Source: Salibaculum sp031581025
GTDB lineage: Bacteria; Pseudomonadota; Alphaproteobacteria; Rhodobacterales; Rhodobacteraceae
DNA length: 64,000 nt
Assembly: GCF_031581025.1 (NCBI RefSeq)
Contig: NZ_JAVLCA010000010.1
Reading direction: 5' to 3' (one strand)
Notes under the pieces: generated by a model
What the model was told of the DNA's origin: nothing
The model's input: only the letters and a program-made list of their open reading frames with translations
The model's database searches: none
Program-made: the position numbers and the translations under genes
Part shown: in pieces, positions 34,094 to 44,674 of the stretch
How the letters are laid out: each line of letters starts with the position of its first letter
How positions within the stretch are numbered: the first letter of the stretch is position 1

Positions 34094-35104
34094 ATGGACC
34101 TGCTCAACGCCATCGTGGCGCTTGCCAACTTCGTCCTGATCCCCACCACGGCCTACGGCGCGCAGCTGGCGCTTGGGGCGCTGGGGGTGACGCTGATCTA
34201 CGGCATCCTGCGGTTTTCCAACTTTGCCCATGGCGACACCATGGCCTTCGGGACCACGATCACAATCCTCTTCACCTGGCTGTTCCAGTCCATGGGGATC
34301 ACCTTCGGCCCGCTGCCCACGGCGCTGCTGGCCCTGCCCTTCGGCATCATGGGCTGCGCGCTGCTGCTGCTGGGGACCGACCGCGTGGTCTTCCGGTTCT
34401 ACCGGGCACAAAAGGCGGTGGCGGTGATCCTGGTGATCGTCTCCATGGGCGTGATGTTCGTCTACAACGGGCTGGTGCGCTTCATCATCGGGGTCGACAC
34501 CCAGCGTTTTGCCGATGGGGAACGCTTCCTCATCTCGGCGCGCGACTTCAAGGCCGCGACGGGCCTCGACGAGGGGCTGGCGCTGAAATCCACCCAGGCG
34601 ATCACCCTTGTCGTGGCCGCCCTGGCCGTGGTGCTGCTGTTCTGGTTCCTCAACCGCACCCGCACCGGCAAGTCCATGCGCGCCTTTTCCGACAACGAGG
34701 ACCTTGCCCTGCTTTCGGGCATCAATCCCGAGCGCGTGGTCATGGTCACCTGGCTGATCGTCGCGGCGCTGGCGACCATCGCGGGCACGCTCTACGGCCT
34801 GGACAAGAGCTTCAAGCCCTTCACCTATTTCCAGCTGCTGCTGCCGATCTTCGCCAGTGCCATTGTCGGCGGGCTGGGCAGCCCCGTGGGCGCCATCGCC
34901 GGCGGCTTCATCATCGCCTATTCCGAGGTCATGATCACTTATGCCTGGAAAAAGGTGGCCAATTACATCCTGCCCGAAAGCCTCGCGCCCGACGGACTCG
35001 CACAGCTGCTGTCCACCGATTACAAGTTCGCGGTCAGCTTCTCCATCCTGGTGGTGGTGCTGCTGTTCAAGCCCACCGGCCTGTTCAAGGGAAAATCCGT
35101 ATGA
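34094..35104 (+). CDS. ABC transporter permease, LivH-like
   Basis: A 336-residue inner-membrane permease with about eight hydrophobic helices. The N-terminal LALGALGVTLIYGILRFSNF with AHGD (about 27-52) is diagnostic for the LivH half of branched-chain-amino-acid-type importers, and FASAIVGGLGSPVGAIAGGF (about 254-273) marks the conserved cytoplasmic loop that contacts the ATPases. It overlaps the livM-type start by 4 bp. Confidence 0.93.
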   Translation: MDLLNAIVALANFVLIPTTAYGAQLALGALGVTLIYGILRFSNFAHGDTMAFGTTITILFTWLFQSMGITFGPLPTALLALPFGIMGCALLLLGTDRVVFRFYRAQKAVAVILVIVSMGVMFVYNGLVRFIIGVDTQRFADGERFLISARDFKAATGLDEGLALKSTQAITLVVAALAVVLLFWFLNRTRTGKSMRAFSDNEDLALLSGINPERVVMVTWLIVAALATIAGTLYGLDKSFKPFTYFQLLLPIFASAIVGGLGSPVGAIAGGFIIAYSEVMITYAWKKVANYILPESLAPDGLAQLLSTDYKFAVSFSILVVVLLFKPTGLFKGKSV

Positions 35105-36450
35105 CCCAGTCGATGCGTGCCCCGCTGCTTTTCGCCTTCGTCGCCGCGCTCTTCCTGCTCGAGGCAACGGCCGATGTCTGGATCTTCTCGGGGTCCTGGA
35201 ACACGGCGCTGGGCATCCTCAACATGGCGCTGGTCTCGGCGGTCATGGCGCTGGGGGTGAACCTGCAATGGGGCTTTGCGGGGCTGTTCAACGTGGGCGT
35301 CATGGGCTTTGTCGCGCTGGGCGGGCTGGCCACGGTGCTCGTCGCCATGCCGCCCTCGCCTGGGGCCTGGGCCGCCGGGGGCTACCGGATCGTGCTGGGC
35401 CTGGTGCTGGGCGCGGCGACCATCCTGGGCGCGATCCTGGCCTGGACGCGCCTGCCGCGGGGCCGCACCCGGACGGGGGTCATGCTGGTGATCCTGATCG
35501 GGGGCTTTTTCCTTTACCGCTGGGTCTTCGACGCCGGCGTCGCGGCGGTCGAGGACATCACCCCCGCCGTCACCGGCAATCTCGGCGGGCTGAACCCCTG
35601 CGGCGACTACCGCGCCTGCGGCTGGATGACCATCATCGCCTGGCCCGTGGGCGGGCTGCTGGCCGCCGGGGCGGCCTGGGTCATCGGCAAGACCGCCCTC
35701 GGACTGCGCTCGGATTACCTGGCCATCGCCACGCTGGGCATCGCCGAGATCGTGATCGCCGTGCTCAAGAACGAGGACTGGCTCAGCCGCGGCGTCAAGA
35801 ACGTGATCGGCCTGCCCCGCCCCGTCCCCTACGAGGTCAACCTGCAGAACGACCCCGCCTTCGTCGAACGCGCCGCGGGCCTGGGGCTCGAGCCGACCAT
35901 GGCCTCGACGCTCTACGTGAAATTCGGCTATGCGGTGCTCTTCACCCTGGTGCTCATCGTGATCCTCTGGCTGGCGCAAAAGGCCCTGGCCAGCCCCTGG
36001 GGCCGCATGATGCGCGCCATCCGCGACAACGAGACCGCGGCCGAGGCCATGGGCAAGGACGTCAAGGCGCGCCACCTGCAGATCTTCATCCTCGGCTCGG
36101 CGGTCTGCGGCGTCGCCGGGGCGATGATGACGACGCTCGACGGCCAGTTGACGCCAGGCACCTACCAGCCGCTGCGCTTCACCTTCCTGGTCTGGGTGAT
36201 GATGATCGTCGGCGGCTCGGGCAACAACTACGGCGCGGTGCTGGGGGGCTTCCTGGTCTGGTGGCTCTGGGTGCAGGTGGAACCCCTGGGCGCCTGGCTG
36301 GCCGAGCTTGCCACCGGCGGCATGGCCGAGGAAAACACCTTTCGTATGCGCATCATGGAGGCGGTCGCCCACATGCGGCTCTTCACCATGGGCGTGGTCA
36401 TGCTGCTGATGCTGCGTTTCGCCCCCCGCGGGCTTCTGCCCGAACGCTGA
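35101..36450 (+). CDS. ABC transporter permease, LivM-like
   Basis: A 449-residue permease, longer than many LivM proteins because of an insert between early helices containing PCGDYRACGW (about 162-171). Conserved segments are NLQWGFAGLFNVGVMGF (about 55-71), LRSDYLAIATLGIAEI (about 201-216) and the EAA-type loop MMRAIRDNETAAEAMGKD. It forms the translocation pore with the LivH-type subunit. It is the last gene of the operon, and the dispersed repeat copy B begins 32 bp after its stop. Confidence 0.92.
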   Translation: MTQSMRAPLLFAFVAALFLLEATADVWIFSGSWNTALGILNMALVSAVMALGVNLQWGFAGLFNVGVMGFVALGGLATVLVAMPPSPGAWAAGGYRIVLGLVLGAATILGAILAWTRLPRGRTRTGVMLVILIGGFFLYRWVFDAGVAAVEDITPAVTGNLGGLNPCGDYRACGWMTIIAWPVGGLLAAGAAWVIGKTALGLRSDYLAIATLGIAEIVIAVLKNEDWLSRGVKNVIGLPRPVPYEVNLQNDPAFVERAAGLGLEPTMASTLYVKFGYAVLFTLVLIVILWLAQKALASPWGRMMRAIRDNETAAEAMGKDVKARHLQIFILGSAVCGVAGAMMTTLDGQLTPGTYQPLRFTFLVWVMMIVGGSGNNYGAVLGGFLVWWLWVQVEPLGAWLAELATGGMAEENTFRMRIMEAVAHMRLFTMGVVMLLMLRFAPRGLLPER

Positions 36451-36481
36451 TCCAGGCACGCGGAGCCGCGATGGCCGGTGT

Positions 36482-36558
36482 TTCTTCTGGCCCGAAATAT
36501 CCCGGGGGAGCGCGAGGGGGCAGCGCCCCCTCGCCCCCGTCGGATTGGCGCAGCCAAT
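36482..36558 (+). repeat. Dispersed intergenic repeat, copy B
   Basis: Downstream of the livM-type stop: TTCTTCTGGCC, CGAAATATCC, CGGGGG, a 10-bp GCGAGGGGGC/GCCCCCTCGC hairpin (36512-36534) and an ATTGGC/GCCAAT hairpin (36544-36558). It matches copy A (16675-16743) in head and hairpin types, with the two hairpins in swapped order. Both copies lie in sense orientation right after a gene. Confidence 0.7.
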
Positions 36559-36567
36559 TCGAAACTG

Positions 36568-37443
36568 CTACCCGTCCAGCGCCCGCAGGCGCCGGATCAG
36601 GGACGAGGTGTCCCAGCGCGCGCCGCCCATCTTCTGGACCTCCTTGTAGAACTGGTCCACCAGCGCGGTCACCGGCAGGGCGGCGCCGGTCTCGTCGGCC
36701 GTCTTCAGGCAGATGCCAAGGTCCTTGCGCATCCAGTCCACCGCAAATCCGTGCTCGAAGGCATCGTCGAGCATGGTGGCGTGGCGATTTTCCATCTGCC
36801 AGCTCCCGGCGGCCCCGCCGCCGATCACCTCGACCACCGCGCGCCCGTCCAGCCCGGCCTTCTCGGCGAAATGCAGCCCCTCTGACAGGCCCTGCAACAG
36901 CCCGGCGATGCAGATCTGGTTGACCATCTTGGTCATCTGCCCCGCACCGCTGTCGCCCAGCCGGCGGCAGAGCTTGGCATAGCTGCCGATCACCGGTTCG
37001 GCGCGGGCATAGGCCGCCGCGTCGCCGCCGCACATCACCACAAGCTGGCCGTTTTCGGCCCCGGCCTGCCCGCCCGAGACGGGCGCATCCACGAAGGCCA
37101 GGCCCGCCGCCGCGGCGGCCGCGGACATCTCAGCGGTGACCTGCGCCGACACGGTCGTGTGATCGACCAGCACCGCGCCCGGGGCCATCCCGGCAAAGGC
37201 GCCCGCCGCGCCCGTGCAGACGGCGCGCAGGTCGTCGTCGTTGCCGACACAGGTCATGACGAAATCGGCGCCCGCGGCGGCTTCGGCCGGCGTCGCGGCC
37301 ATGGTCCCGCCATGCGCGGCCACCCAGGCCTCGGCCTTGGCCGTGGTGCGGTTGTAGACGCGGACATCAAAGCCCGCCTTCGCGAGGTGCCCCGCCATGG
37401 GGTAGCCCATGACCCCCAGTCCCAGGAATGCTGTCGTCGCCAT
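36568..37443 (-). CDS. NAD(P)-dependent beta-hydroxyacid dehydrogenase (3-hydroxyisobutyrate/tartronate semialdehyde reductase family)
   Basis: A 291-residue two-domain dehydrogenase. The N-terminal cofactor motif GLGVMGYPMAGHLAKAG (about 7-23) is followed by NRTTAKAEA, suggesting NADP preference by the Arg. The substrate motif DAPVSGGQAGAENG (about 119-132) and the catalytic Lys in GAGQMTKMVNQI (about residue 172) are intact. Substrate within the family cannot be told from sequence. GGAGG precedes the ATG. It is divergent from the acylase gene, with 86 bp between starts, and convergent with the importer operon. Confidence 0.9.
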   Translation of the reverse strand: MATTAFLGLGVMGYPMAGHLAKAGFDVRVYNRTTAKAEAWVAAHGGTMAATPAEAAAGADFVMTCVGNDDDLRAVCTGAAGAFAGMAPGAVLVDHTTVSAQVTAEMSAAAAAAGLAFVDAPVSGGQAGAENGQLVVMCGGDAAAYARAEPVIGSYAKLCRRLGDSGAGQMTKMVNQICIAGLLQGLSEGLHFAEKAGLDGRAVVEVIGGGAAGSWQMENRHATMLDDAFEHGFAVDWMRKDLGICLKTADETGAALPVTALVDQFYKEVQKMGGARWDTSSLIRRLRALDG

Positions 37444-37529
37444 GCCGTTCCTCCGCTTGCATCATGTCCTTGCCTGATGGATAGGTATCCAACCTGACGC
37501 CCTCGTACCAGCCCCGATCCGGAGGAGAC

Positions 37530-40007
37530 ATGGCCGTCCTTTTTCGCTGGCTGATCCGCCTCGCCACGGCGCTGGTCCTGCTGGCCCTGGCCGTGGTGGC
37601 GCTGGTCTGGTATTTCGCCGCCCGCTCGCTGCCCGACTATGACGCCACGCTGCAGGTCGCGGGGCTGGAGGCGCCGGTGGAGATCGTGCGCGACAATGCC
37701 AATGTGCCCCATGTCCTCGGCGAGACGGACGGCGACGTGTTCCGCGCCCTCGGCCTGGCCCATGCGCAGGACCGGCTCTGGCAGATGATGATGCTGCGGC
37801 GCACCGCGCAGGGCAAGCTGTCCGAGCTTTTCGGCCCGCGCACGCTGGAGACAGACAAGCTGCTGCGGCGCTTCGACATCTACACCGCGGCGCGCACCTC
37901 CGTCGATGCCATGGATGCCGAGACCCGGGCGGCACTGGAGGCCTATGCCGAGGGGGTCAACGCCTGGATTGCCGAGGTCAACGCCGGGGCCCTTGGCCGC
38001 GGCGCCCCCGAGATGTGGCTCTTCAACCACGCGCTGGCGCCCTGGCAGCCCGCCGACAGTGTGGCCATCGTCAAGCTCATGGCGGTGCAGCTCTCGGGCC
38101 ATCTCGAGGAAGAGGTGCTGCGCGCGCGTGCCTCGCTGGCGCTGGACGATCCGGCGCGGCTGGCCGACATCCTGCCCGACCATCCGGGCGAGGGGCTGGC
38201 GGCCCTGCCCGACTATGCCAGCCTGGTGCCCGACCTGCCCAAGGAGCCCGCCGGCCCGCGCATGGCCGCGCGCATCGCCGATGATCCCTTCTGGCCGATT
38301 CCGCCGCGGGGCCGCGCCGGGGCTTCGAACGCCTGGGCGGCGGGGATCGACAGATCGGCCACCGGGGCGACCCTGCTCGCCAATGACCCGCACCTGGGGC
38401 TGTCGGCGCCGGGACTGTTCTACCTGGCCCGGCTGGAACTTGAGTCCGGCGGCGTCATCGGCGGGACCATCCCCGGCGTGCCGCTGGTCCTGACCGGGCG
38501 CAACGCCCGGCTGGGCTGGGGGATCACCTCGTCCTACCTCGACGACCAGGACCTTTTCATCGAAGAGGTGAACCCCGCGAATGCCGCGCAATACCGCACG
38601 CCCGGGGGCTGGACGGATTTCGAGACCCGCGACAGCGTCATCCGCATCAAGGACCGGGACCCCATCACGATCCAGCTGCAATGGACGGAAAACGGCCCGG
38701 TCCTCTCGCCCGACCAGTTCAACCTGCGCGAGATCCGCCCCCGGGGCCATGTCGTGGCCCTGGGCTGGACCGCGCTGTCGCATGCCGACACCACCATCGA
38801 GGCCGGGCTGGCGCTGATGCGCGCGCAGACGGTCGAGGACGGAATCGCCGCGGGCGAGGGGTTCGTGGCCCCCGCCCAGATGCTGACGCTGGCCGACCGC
38901 AACACGGTGGGCATGAAACTGATCGGCCACATGCCCGAGCGCGACCCAGACCACGTAACCGAGGGGCGGATGCCGCATTTCGGCTACCTGGCCGAGAACC
39001 GCTGGCGCGGCCGCCGGCCCTATGCCGACAATCCTGAATGGGTGGCGCCCACGGGGGGCATCGTCGGCAATACCAACAACAAGATCACCGAGGCCCCCTT
39101 TCCCGCCCATGTCAGCCACAGTTGGGGCGACAGTCAGCGCATCAACCGCTGGCGGCGGCTGATGCAGGACCGCCGGGTGCATACCCGCGAGAGCTTCATC
39201 GAGGCGCAGCTGGATACCGTCTCGTTCACCGCGCGCTCGCTGCTGCCGCTGATCGGCGCGGACCTGTGGTTCACCGGCGAGGCGGCGGCCGAGGGCACGC
39301 CGCAGCGGCTGCGCCAGGAGGCGCTGGAGCTGCTGTCGGAATGGAACGGCGAGATGAACGAACACCTGCCCGAGCCGCTGATCTACGCGTCCTGGCTGCG
39401 CGCCCTGCAAGAGCGCCTGATCCGTGACGACCTGGGCACGCTCGCGCGCGAATTCCCCCATGTCGAACCCTTGTTCATCGAACGGGTTTTCCGCGATATC
39501 GACGGCGCGGCGGCGTGGTGCGACATCAGCCGGTCGGCGCCCGAGGAAAGCTGCACCGACATTGCCCGGCTGGCGCTGGACGACGCGCTGGTCTGGATCA
39601 TCGAGCGGTACGGCGACAACCTGGATTCGCTGCGCTGGGGCGATGCCCACGAGGCCACCCACGACCACCCGGTCCTGGGCGAGGCGCCTGTGCTCAACTG
39701 GTTCGTGAACATCCGCCAGTCCACTAGCGGCGGCGACAACACGCTGATGCGCGGACGCACCGCCGGGGACGGGCCGCGCCCCTTCCTCAACGTTCATGCC
39801 GCCGTTTATCGCGGGGTCTATGATTTCGCCGATCCCGACAGTTCGGTCTTCATCACCTCGACCGGGCAGTCGGGCCATCCGCTGTCACGGTTTTACGACC
39901 ACCTGGGCGAGCTTTGGCGCCGCGGCGAGTATATCCCCATGTCCCTGGACCCGGCGCTGGCACGCGCCGGTGCGGTCGGGGTCACGGTGCTGGAGCCGGT
40001 GGAGTGA
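37530..40007 (+). CDS. Penicillin acylase family N-terminal nucleophile hydrolase
   Basis: An 825-residue amidohydrolase precursor. A single N-terminal hydrophobic helix (about 8-30) with no clear cleavage site suggests membrane anchoring on the periplasmic side. The alpha chain holds IVRDNANVPHVLGET and AHAQDRLWQM. The autoprocessing site is GASNAWAAG with the nucleophile Ser at about residue 266, and the beta chain follows with PLVLTGRNARLGWGIT. Members hydrolyse amides of penicillins, acyl-homoserine lactones or other acylated amines; substrate unknown. GGAGGAG precedes the ATG. Confidence 0.92.
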   Translation: MAVLFRWLIRLATALVLLALAVVALVWYFAARSLPDYDATLQVAGLEAPVEIVRDNANVPHVLGETDGDVFRALGLAHAQDRLWQMMMLRRTAQGKLSELFGPRTLETDKLLRRFDIYTAARTSVDAMDAETRAALEAYAEGVNAWIAEVNAGALGRGAPEMWLFNHALAPWQPADSVAIVKLMAVQLSGHLEEEVLRARASLALDDPARLADILPDHPGEGLAALPDYASLVPDLPKEPAGPRMAARIADDPFWPIPPRGRAGASNAWAAGIDRSATGATLLANDPHLGLSAPGLFYLARLELESGGVIGGTIPGVPLVLTGRNARLGWGITSSYLDDQDLFIEEVNPANAAQYRTPGGWTDFETRDSVIRIKDRDPITIQLQWTENGPVLSPDQFNLREIRPRGHVVALGWTALSHADTTIEAGLALMRAQTVEDGIAAGEGFVAPAQMLTLADRNTVGMKLIGHMPERDPDHVTEGRMPHFGYLAENRWRGRRPYADNPEWVAPTGGIVGNTNNKITEAPFPAHVSHSWGDSQRINRWRRLMQDRRVHTRESFIEAQLDTVSFTARSLLPLIGADLWFTGEAAAEGTPQRLRQEALELLSEWNGEMNEHLPEPLIYASWLRALQERLIRDDLGTLAREFPHVEPLFIERVFRDIDGAAAWCDISRSAPEESCTDIARLALDDALVWIIERYGDNLDSLRWGDAHEATHDHPVLGEAPVLNWFVNIRQSTSGGDNTLMRGRTAGDGPRPFLNVHAAVYRGVYDFADPDSSVFITSTGQSGHPLSRFYDHLGELWRRGEYIPMSLDPALARAGAVGVTVLEPVE

Positions 40008-40046
40008 TGCGCGCCTTTGCGCCGCGTGGCCTGAACGACAGCCCGC

Positions 40047-41318
<1,272 letters not shown>

Positions 41319-41552
41319 TTATTCCTCACCGTCGTAAAGATTGATCGGCGAGGCCGGCATGATGGTGCTGATGGCGCCCTTGTAGACCAGCTGCGACTGG
41401 CCATCGCGGCGCAGCAGCACGCAGAAGCTGTCGAACCAGGTGATGATCCCCTGCAGCTTGACGCCATTGACCAGAAAGATCGTGACCGAAATCTTGGACT
41501 TGCGCACGTGATTGAGAAAGGCGTCCTGCAGGTTCTGCTTGTCGTTGGCCAT
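41319..41552 (-). CDS. hfq: RNA chaperone Hfq
   Basis: A 77-residue Sm-like protein forming a hexameric ring that pairs small RNAs with messages. Sm1 includes NLQDAFLNHVRKSK and VTIFLVNGVKLQG; Sm2 is seen in YKGAISTIMPA, the alphaproteobacterial variant of the YKHA motif. The short length without an acidic tail is usual for this group. ATG at 41552 gives the family N-terminus; the frame continues 13 codons further upstream to 41591. It lies between trkH and hflX. Confidence 0.97.
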   Translation of the reverse strand: MANDKQNLQDAFLNHVRKSKISVTIFLVNGVKLQGIITWFDSFCVLLRRDGQSQLVYKGAISTIMPASPINLYDGEE

Positions 41553-41685
41553 CGGTTCTTGTCCCTTGTTCTTGCTGCCGCGCACCGGCACCGGATTTGT
41601 CGGGCAGTATGTCGTGCCTGCGCACGGGTTTCCAGCCCAAATTCCGCGCCTTGCCCCTGGCCCCGCCGACCGGGTTGTGCCCGGA

Positions 41686-43206
41686 TCAGCGGCGCCAGAA
41701 TTCCGGGTTGAGCAGCGCGATGATGGCCAGGGCCTCCAGCCGGCCGAGGATCATCGCGAAGGCCAGAACGACCCGCGACAGGTCCGTCAGACCGGCATAG
41801 GAGATCGGGTCTTCGGCGCCCACCACAGCCAGCGGCCCGGTGGTGGACAGCGCCGAGACCGCGAGCACCAGCGCCGTTTCGAACTGCACCCCGGTCAGCG
41901 ACAAAAGCACCATCACCCCCGCAATCGAGAGTGCGAAGATCATGAAGAAGACCCAGGCGATCTGTGCCCCCTGCGTGCGGATGCGCCGGGCCTGCGCCCC
42001 CGCGCCCCCCACCGATGAGGGATGGACGAGCCGGTCCAGCTCGCGCTGGGAATGCTTGTAGAGCGCGTAGACCCGCAGCAGCTTTATACCCCCGGCGGTG
42101 GTGGCCACGCCGCCGCCGACCACCGTCAGCCCCACCAGCATCAGCCCAGGGCTGGACAGGCCCGACCAGTCCTGCGCGACCTCCCAGCCGGTGGATTCGA
42201 ACCCAGCGGTGGTCATGAAGGACAGGATGGTGAACAGCCCGCCCCAGGCCGCGGCCAGCGCGGTGGACAGGCTGTTGTCCACGCCCTCGCCGCCGAGTTC
42301 GACGATATGGCGCGCGAAAAGGGCAGCGGACAGAAGACCCACCAGCGACAACCCGAAGCGCAGTTCAGGGTCGCGGGTCAGCACCGTGCGGGGATCCTCG
42401 CCCGGGGCGCGGCTGAAGGTCAGATGCGACAATGCGAAGACAAGAAACAGCGCGATCATGACCTCACCCGCGACCCCTGATGCGGAATAGTAGAGACCAC
42501 CCACCGGCGAGATGCCCGAGGTCGACAGCGTCGCCATGGCATGGCACAGCGCGACAAAGGGCACCTCGCCGGCCATGGTCAGCCCCAGCCAGAGCAGCAG
42601 CGTCAGCCCGGTGTAGATCGGCACGAAGCGCAGGATGTAGCGCGCCAGCCGTTCGGGCGGCGCGATGCTGCGGTCGATCTGGGCCTGGCGGGCCTGCCCG
42701 GCCCGTGCCGTGCCCTGCTGATAAACCTCGAAGCCCCCGAGGTTCAGCGGCAACAGCACCGCCATGGCCGCGATCCACATCAGCAGCCCGCCCATCCAGC
42801 CCACCAGAGCGCGCCACAGATGCACCGAGCGCGGCAGATTGCGCGGATCGTCCCAGAGCGTGGCCCCGGTGGTGGTAAAGCCCGAGACCATCTCGAACCA
42901 GCCGTCGAACAGCCGCGCATGCGGCACCGCCTCGACGAAGGGGATGGCCAGCATGATCGGTAGGAACACGAAACCGGCCAGCAACGACACAAGGAGGCCG
43001 CGCAACCCGTAGCGCGGTTGGTGGCCCACGGTGGCCAGCGCCACGAAGAGCGTCATGACCGAAAACAGCAAAAAGCCGTAGAAGAAGATCCGCATGCTGT
43101 CGTAATCCTCGACCACCCTGGCGTGGATCGCGGGCACGATCATCGCCACGGCGCCCAGCCCCATGAGCAGCACGAAGAGCGGACGGCGCGACAGGAACCC
43201 GGCCAT
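41686..43206 (-). CDS. trkH: Trk potassium uptake membrane subunit TrkH
   Basis: A 506-residue K+ transporter subunit with four pseudo-repeated membrane-pore-membrane units. The pore segments include SGFTTTGATLWDD (first), MATLSTSGISPVGG (second), TTAGFES (third) and ALSTTGPLAVVG (fourth), each with the filter Gly. It works with TrkA. ATG at 43206 shares one base with the trkA stop. The open frame to 43605 upstream lies inside trkA and is rejected. Confidence 0.95.
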   Translation of the reverse strand: MAGFLSRRPLFVLLMGLGAVAMIVPAIHARVVEDYDSMRIFFYGFLLFSVMTLFVALATVGHQPRYGLRGLLVSLLAGFVFLPIMLAIPFVEAVPHARLFDGWFEMVSGFTTTGATLWDDPRNLPRSVHLWRALVGWMGGLLMWIAAMAVLLPLNLGGFEVYQQGTARAGQARQAQIDRSIAPPERLARYILRFVPIYTGLTLLLWLGLTMAGEVPFVALCHAMATLSTSGISPVGGLYYSASGVAGEVMIALFLVFALSHLTFSRAPGEDPRTVLTRDPELRFGLSLVGLLSAALFARHIVELGGEGVDNSLSTALAAAWGGLFTILSFMTTAGFESTGWEVAQDWSGLSSPGLMLVGLTVVGGGVATTAGGIKLLRVYALYKHSQRELDRLVHPSSVGGAGAQARRIRTQGAQIAWVFFMIFALSIAGVMVLLSLTGVQFETALVLAVSALSTTGPLAVVGAEDPISYAGLTDLSRVVLAFAMILGRLEALAIIALLNPEFWRR

Positions 43207-44588
43207 CAGAAGTAGTCGATCGAGACCTGGAGCATGCGCTCGACCTCGGCCACCTGCCGCGACGTGGCGAAGATGGCGACGACGTCGCCCTCCTCGATGC
43301 GCAGGCCGCCGCGCGGTTTCTCCATGCGGCCGCCCTTGAGGATACCGCCCAGCAGCACGCCCTCGGGGAAGTCCACCTCGCGCAGGGGCTTGCCGGCGAT
43401 GGGCGAGGTGGTCAGCACCTGCGCCTCGATCACCTCGGCCTCGGCATCGCCGATGGAATAGACCGAGCGCACCCTCCCGTGCCGGATGTGGCTCAGGATC
43501 GAACTGACGGTGGTGGCGCGCGGGTTTATATAGGCGTCGATGTCCAGCGGCCCCATGAGCGGCACAAGCGTGGGATCGTTGGTCAGGCTGATCGCCATGG
43601 GGCATCCCAGGGCCTTGGCCCGCACGGCGGCCAGCAGGTTGGTCTTGTCATCGTCTGTCACGGCCAGAACGGCGTCGGCCGAGCCGATGTTTGCCTCTTC
43701 CAGAAGCGCCGTGTCCAGCCCGTCGCCATTGAGCACGATGGTCCGTTCCAGCGCATCGGCCGTGCGTTCGGCACGGGCGCGGTCGCGTTCGATCACCCGG
43801 ACGCGGATGCGCTTTTCGCGCTGTTCCAGCGCCTGGGCCACCGACAGCCCGACGTTGCCGCCGCCGATGATGACCACACGTTCCTGCTTGGCCTGGGTCT
43901 TGCCGAAAATCTCCAACGTGCGGGCCATGTCGGGGGTCTCGGTAAAAACATAGCAATCGTCGCCGGGAAAGATCTGGTCGCCCGCGCTGGGGGCGAACAA
44001 CTTGCCCTTGCCCTTGCGCCGAATGCCCACGACCACGGCCTTGAGCGTGGTGAACAGGTCCGACAGCTGCCGCAGCGGCGTGTTGATGACGGGGCAATCG
44101 GCGTCGATCTGGATGCCCAGCAACTGGGCGTTGCCCTCAAGGAAGCTCTCGGTGTCAAAGGCCGCCGGGGCGGCGAGGCGTTGCAGCGCGGCTTCGGCCA
44201 CCTCGCGTTCGGGGCTGATCACCACGTCGATTGGCAGGTGGTCGCGCCGGTAGAGATCGGCGTAGATCGCGTCCAGGTAGCTTTGCGCGCGCAGCCGCGC
44301 GATCTTGCGCTGGACGGCAAAGACCGAATGCGCCACCTGGCAGGTGACCATGTTGACCTCGTCGGAATGGGTCGCGGCGATGATCATGTCCGCGTCCCGC
44401 GCGCCCGCGTTGTCGAGAACGTCGGGGTAAGAGGCAAATCCCGCGACGCCCTGCACATCCAGCGTGTCCGTGGCACGGCGGATCAACTCGGCATTGTTGT
44501 CGACAACCGTCACGTCATTGTTTTCCGAGGCCAGGTGCCGGGCGATCTGCCAGCCCACCTGCCCCGCGCCACAGATGATGACCTTCAT
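43206..44588 (-). CDS. trkA: Trk potassium uptake regulatory subunit TrkA
   Basis: A 460-residue cytoplasmic protein made of two RCK units, each with an NAD-binding Rossmann fold and a TrkA-C domain: first VIICGAGQVGWQIARHL (about 3-19), second VVIIGGGNVGLSVAQAL (about 235-251). It gates TrkH according to nucleotide binding. It follows ntrX after 86 bp and is translationally coupled to trkH by a 1-bp overlap of stop and start. Confidence 0.96.
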   Translation of the reverse strand: MKVIICGAGQVGWQIARHLASENNDVTVVDNNAELIRRATDTLDVQGVAGFASYPDVLDNAGARDADMIIAATHSDEVNMVTCQVAHSVFAVQRKIARLRAQSYLDAIYADLYRRDHLPIDVVISPEREVAEAALQRLAAPAAFDTESFLEGNAQLLGIQIDADCPVINTPLRQLSDLFTTLKAVVVGIRRKGKGKLFAPSAGDQIFPGDDCYVFTETPDMARTLEIFGKTQAKQERVVIIGGGNVGLSVAQALEQREKRIRVRVIERDRARAERTADALERTIVLNGDGLDTALLEEANIGSADAVLAVTDDDKTNLLAAVRAKALGCPMAISLTNDPTLVPLMGPLDIDAYINPRATTVSSILSHIRHGRVRSVYSIGDAEAEVIEAQVLTTSPIAGKPLREVDFPEGVLLGGILKGGRMEKPRGGLRIEEGDVVAIFATSRQVAEVERMLQVSIDYF

Positions 44589-44674
44589 GCCTGGTCCCTC
44601 GCTGATGCGTCACCACGTGGTGACAGAGCCCCCCCGTCCGGTCAAGTCGGCTCCGGTCGCGACGGCAGAGGCGC

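Noticed and set aside
33596..35167. Open frame of 523 codons on the minus strand across the importer genes
   Set aside because: Shadow of the ATPase and permease genes; Gln/His/Asp-rich composition with no family resemblance.
37254..39878. Open frame of 874 codons on the minus strand opposite the acylase gene
   Set aside because: It is antisense to a gene with full family motifs, has low-complexity His/Arg/Gly-rich composition typical of high-GC shadow frames, and lacks any recognisable domain.
42000..44000. CRISPR array or tandem repeats in the window
   Set aside because: Scanning by eye found no regularly spaced direct repeats anywhere in the window.
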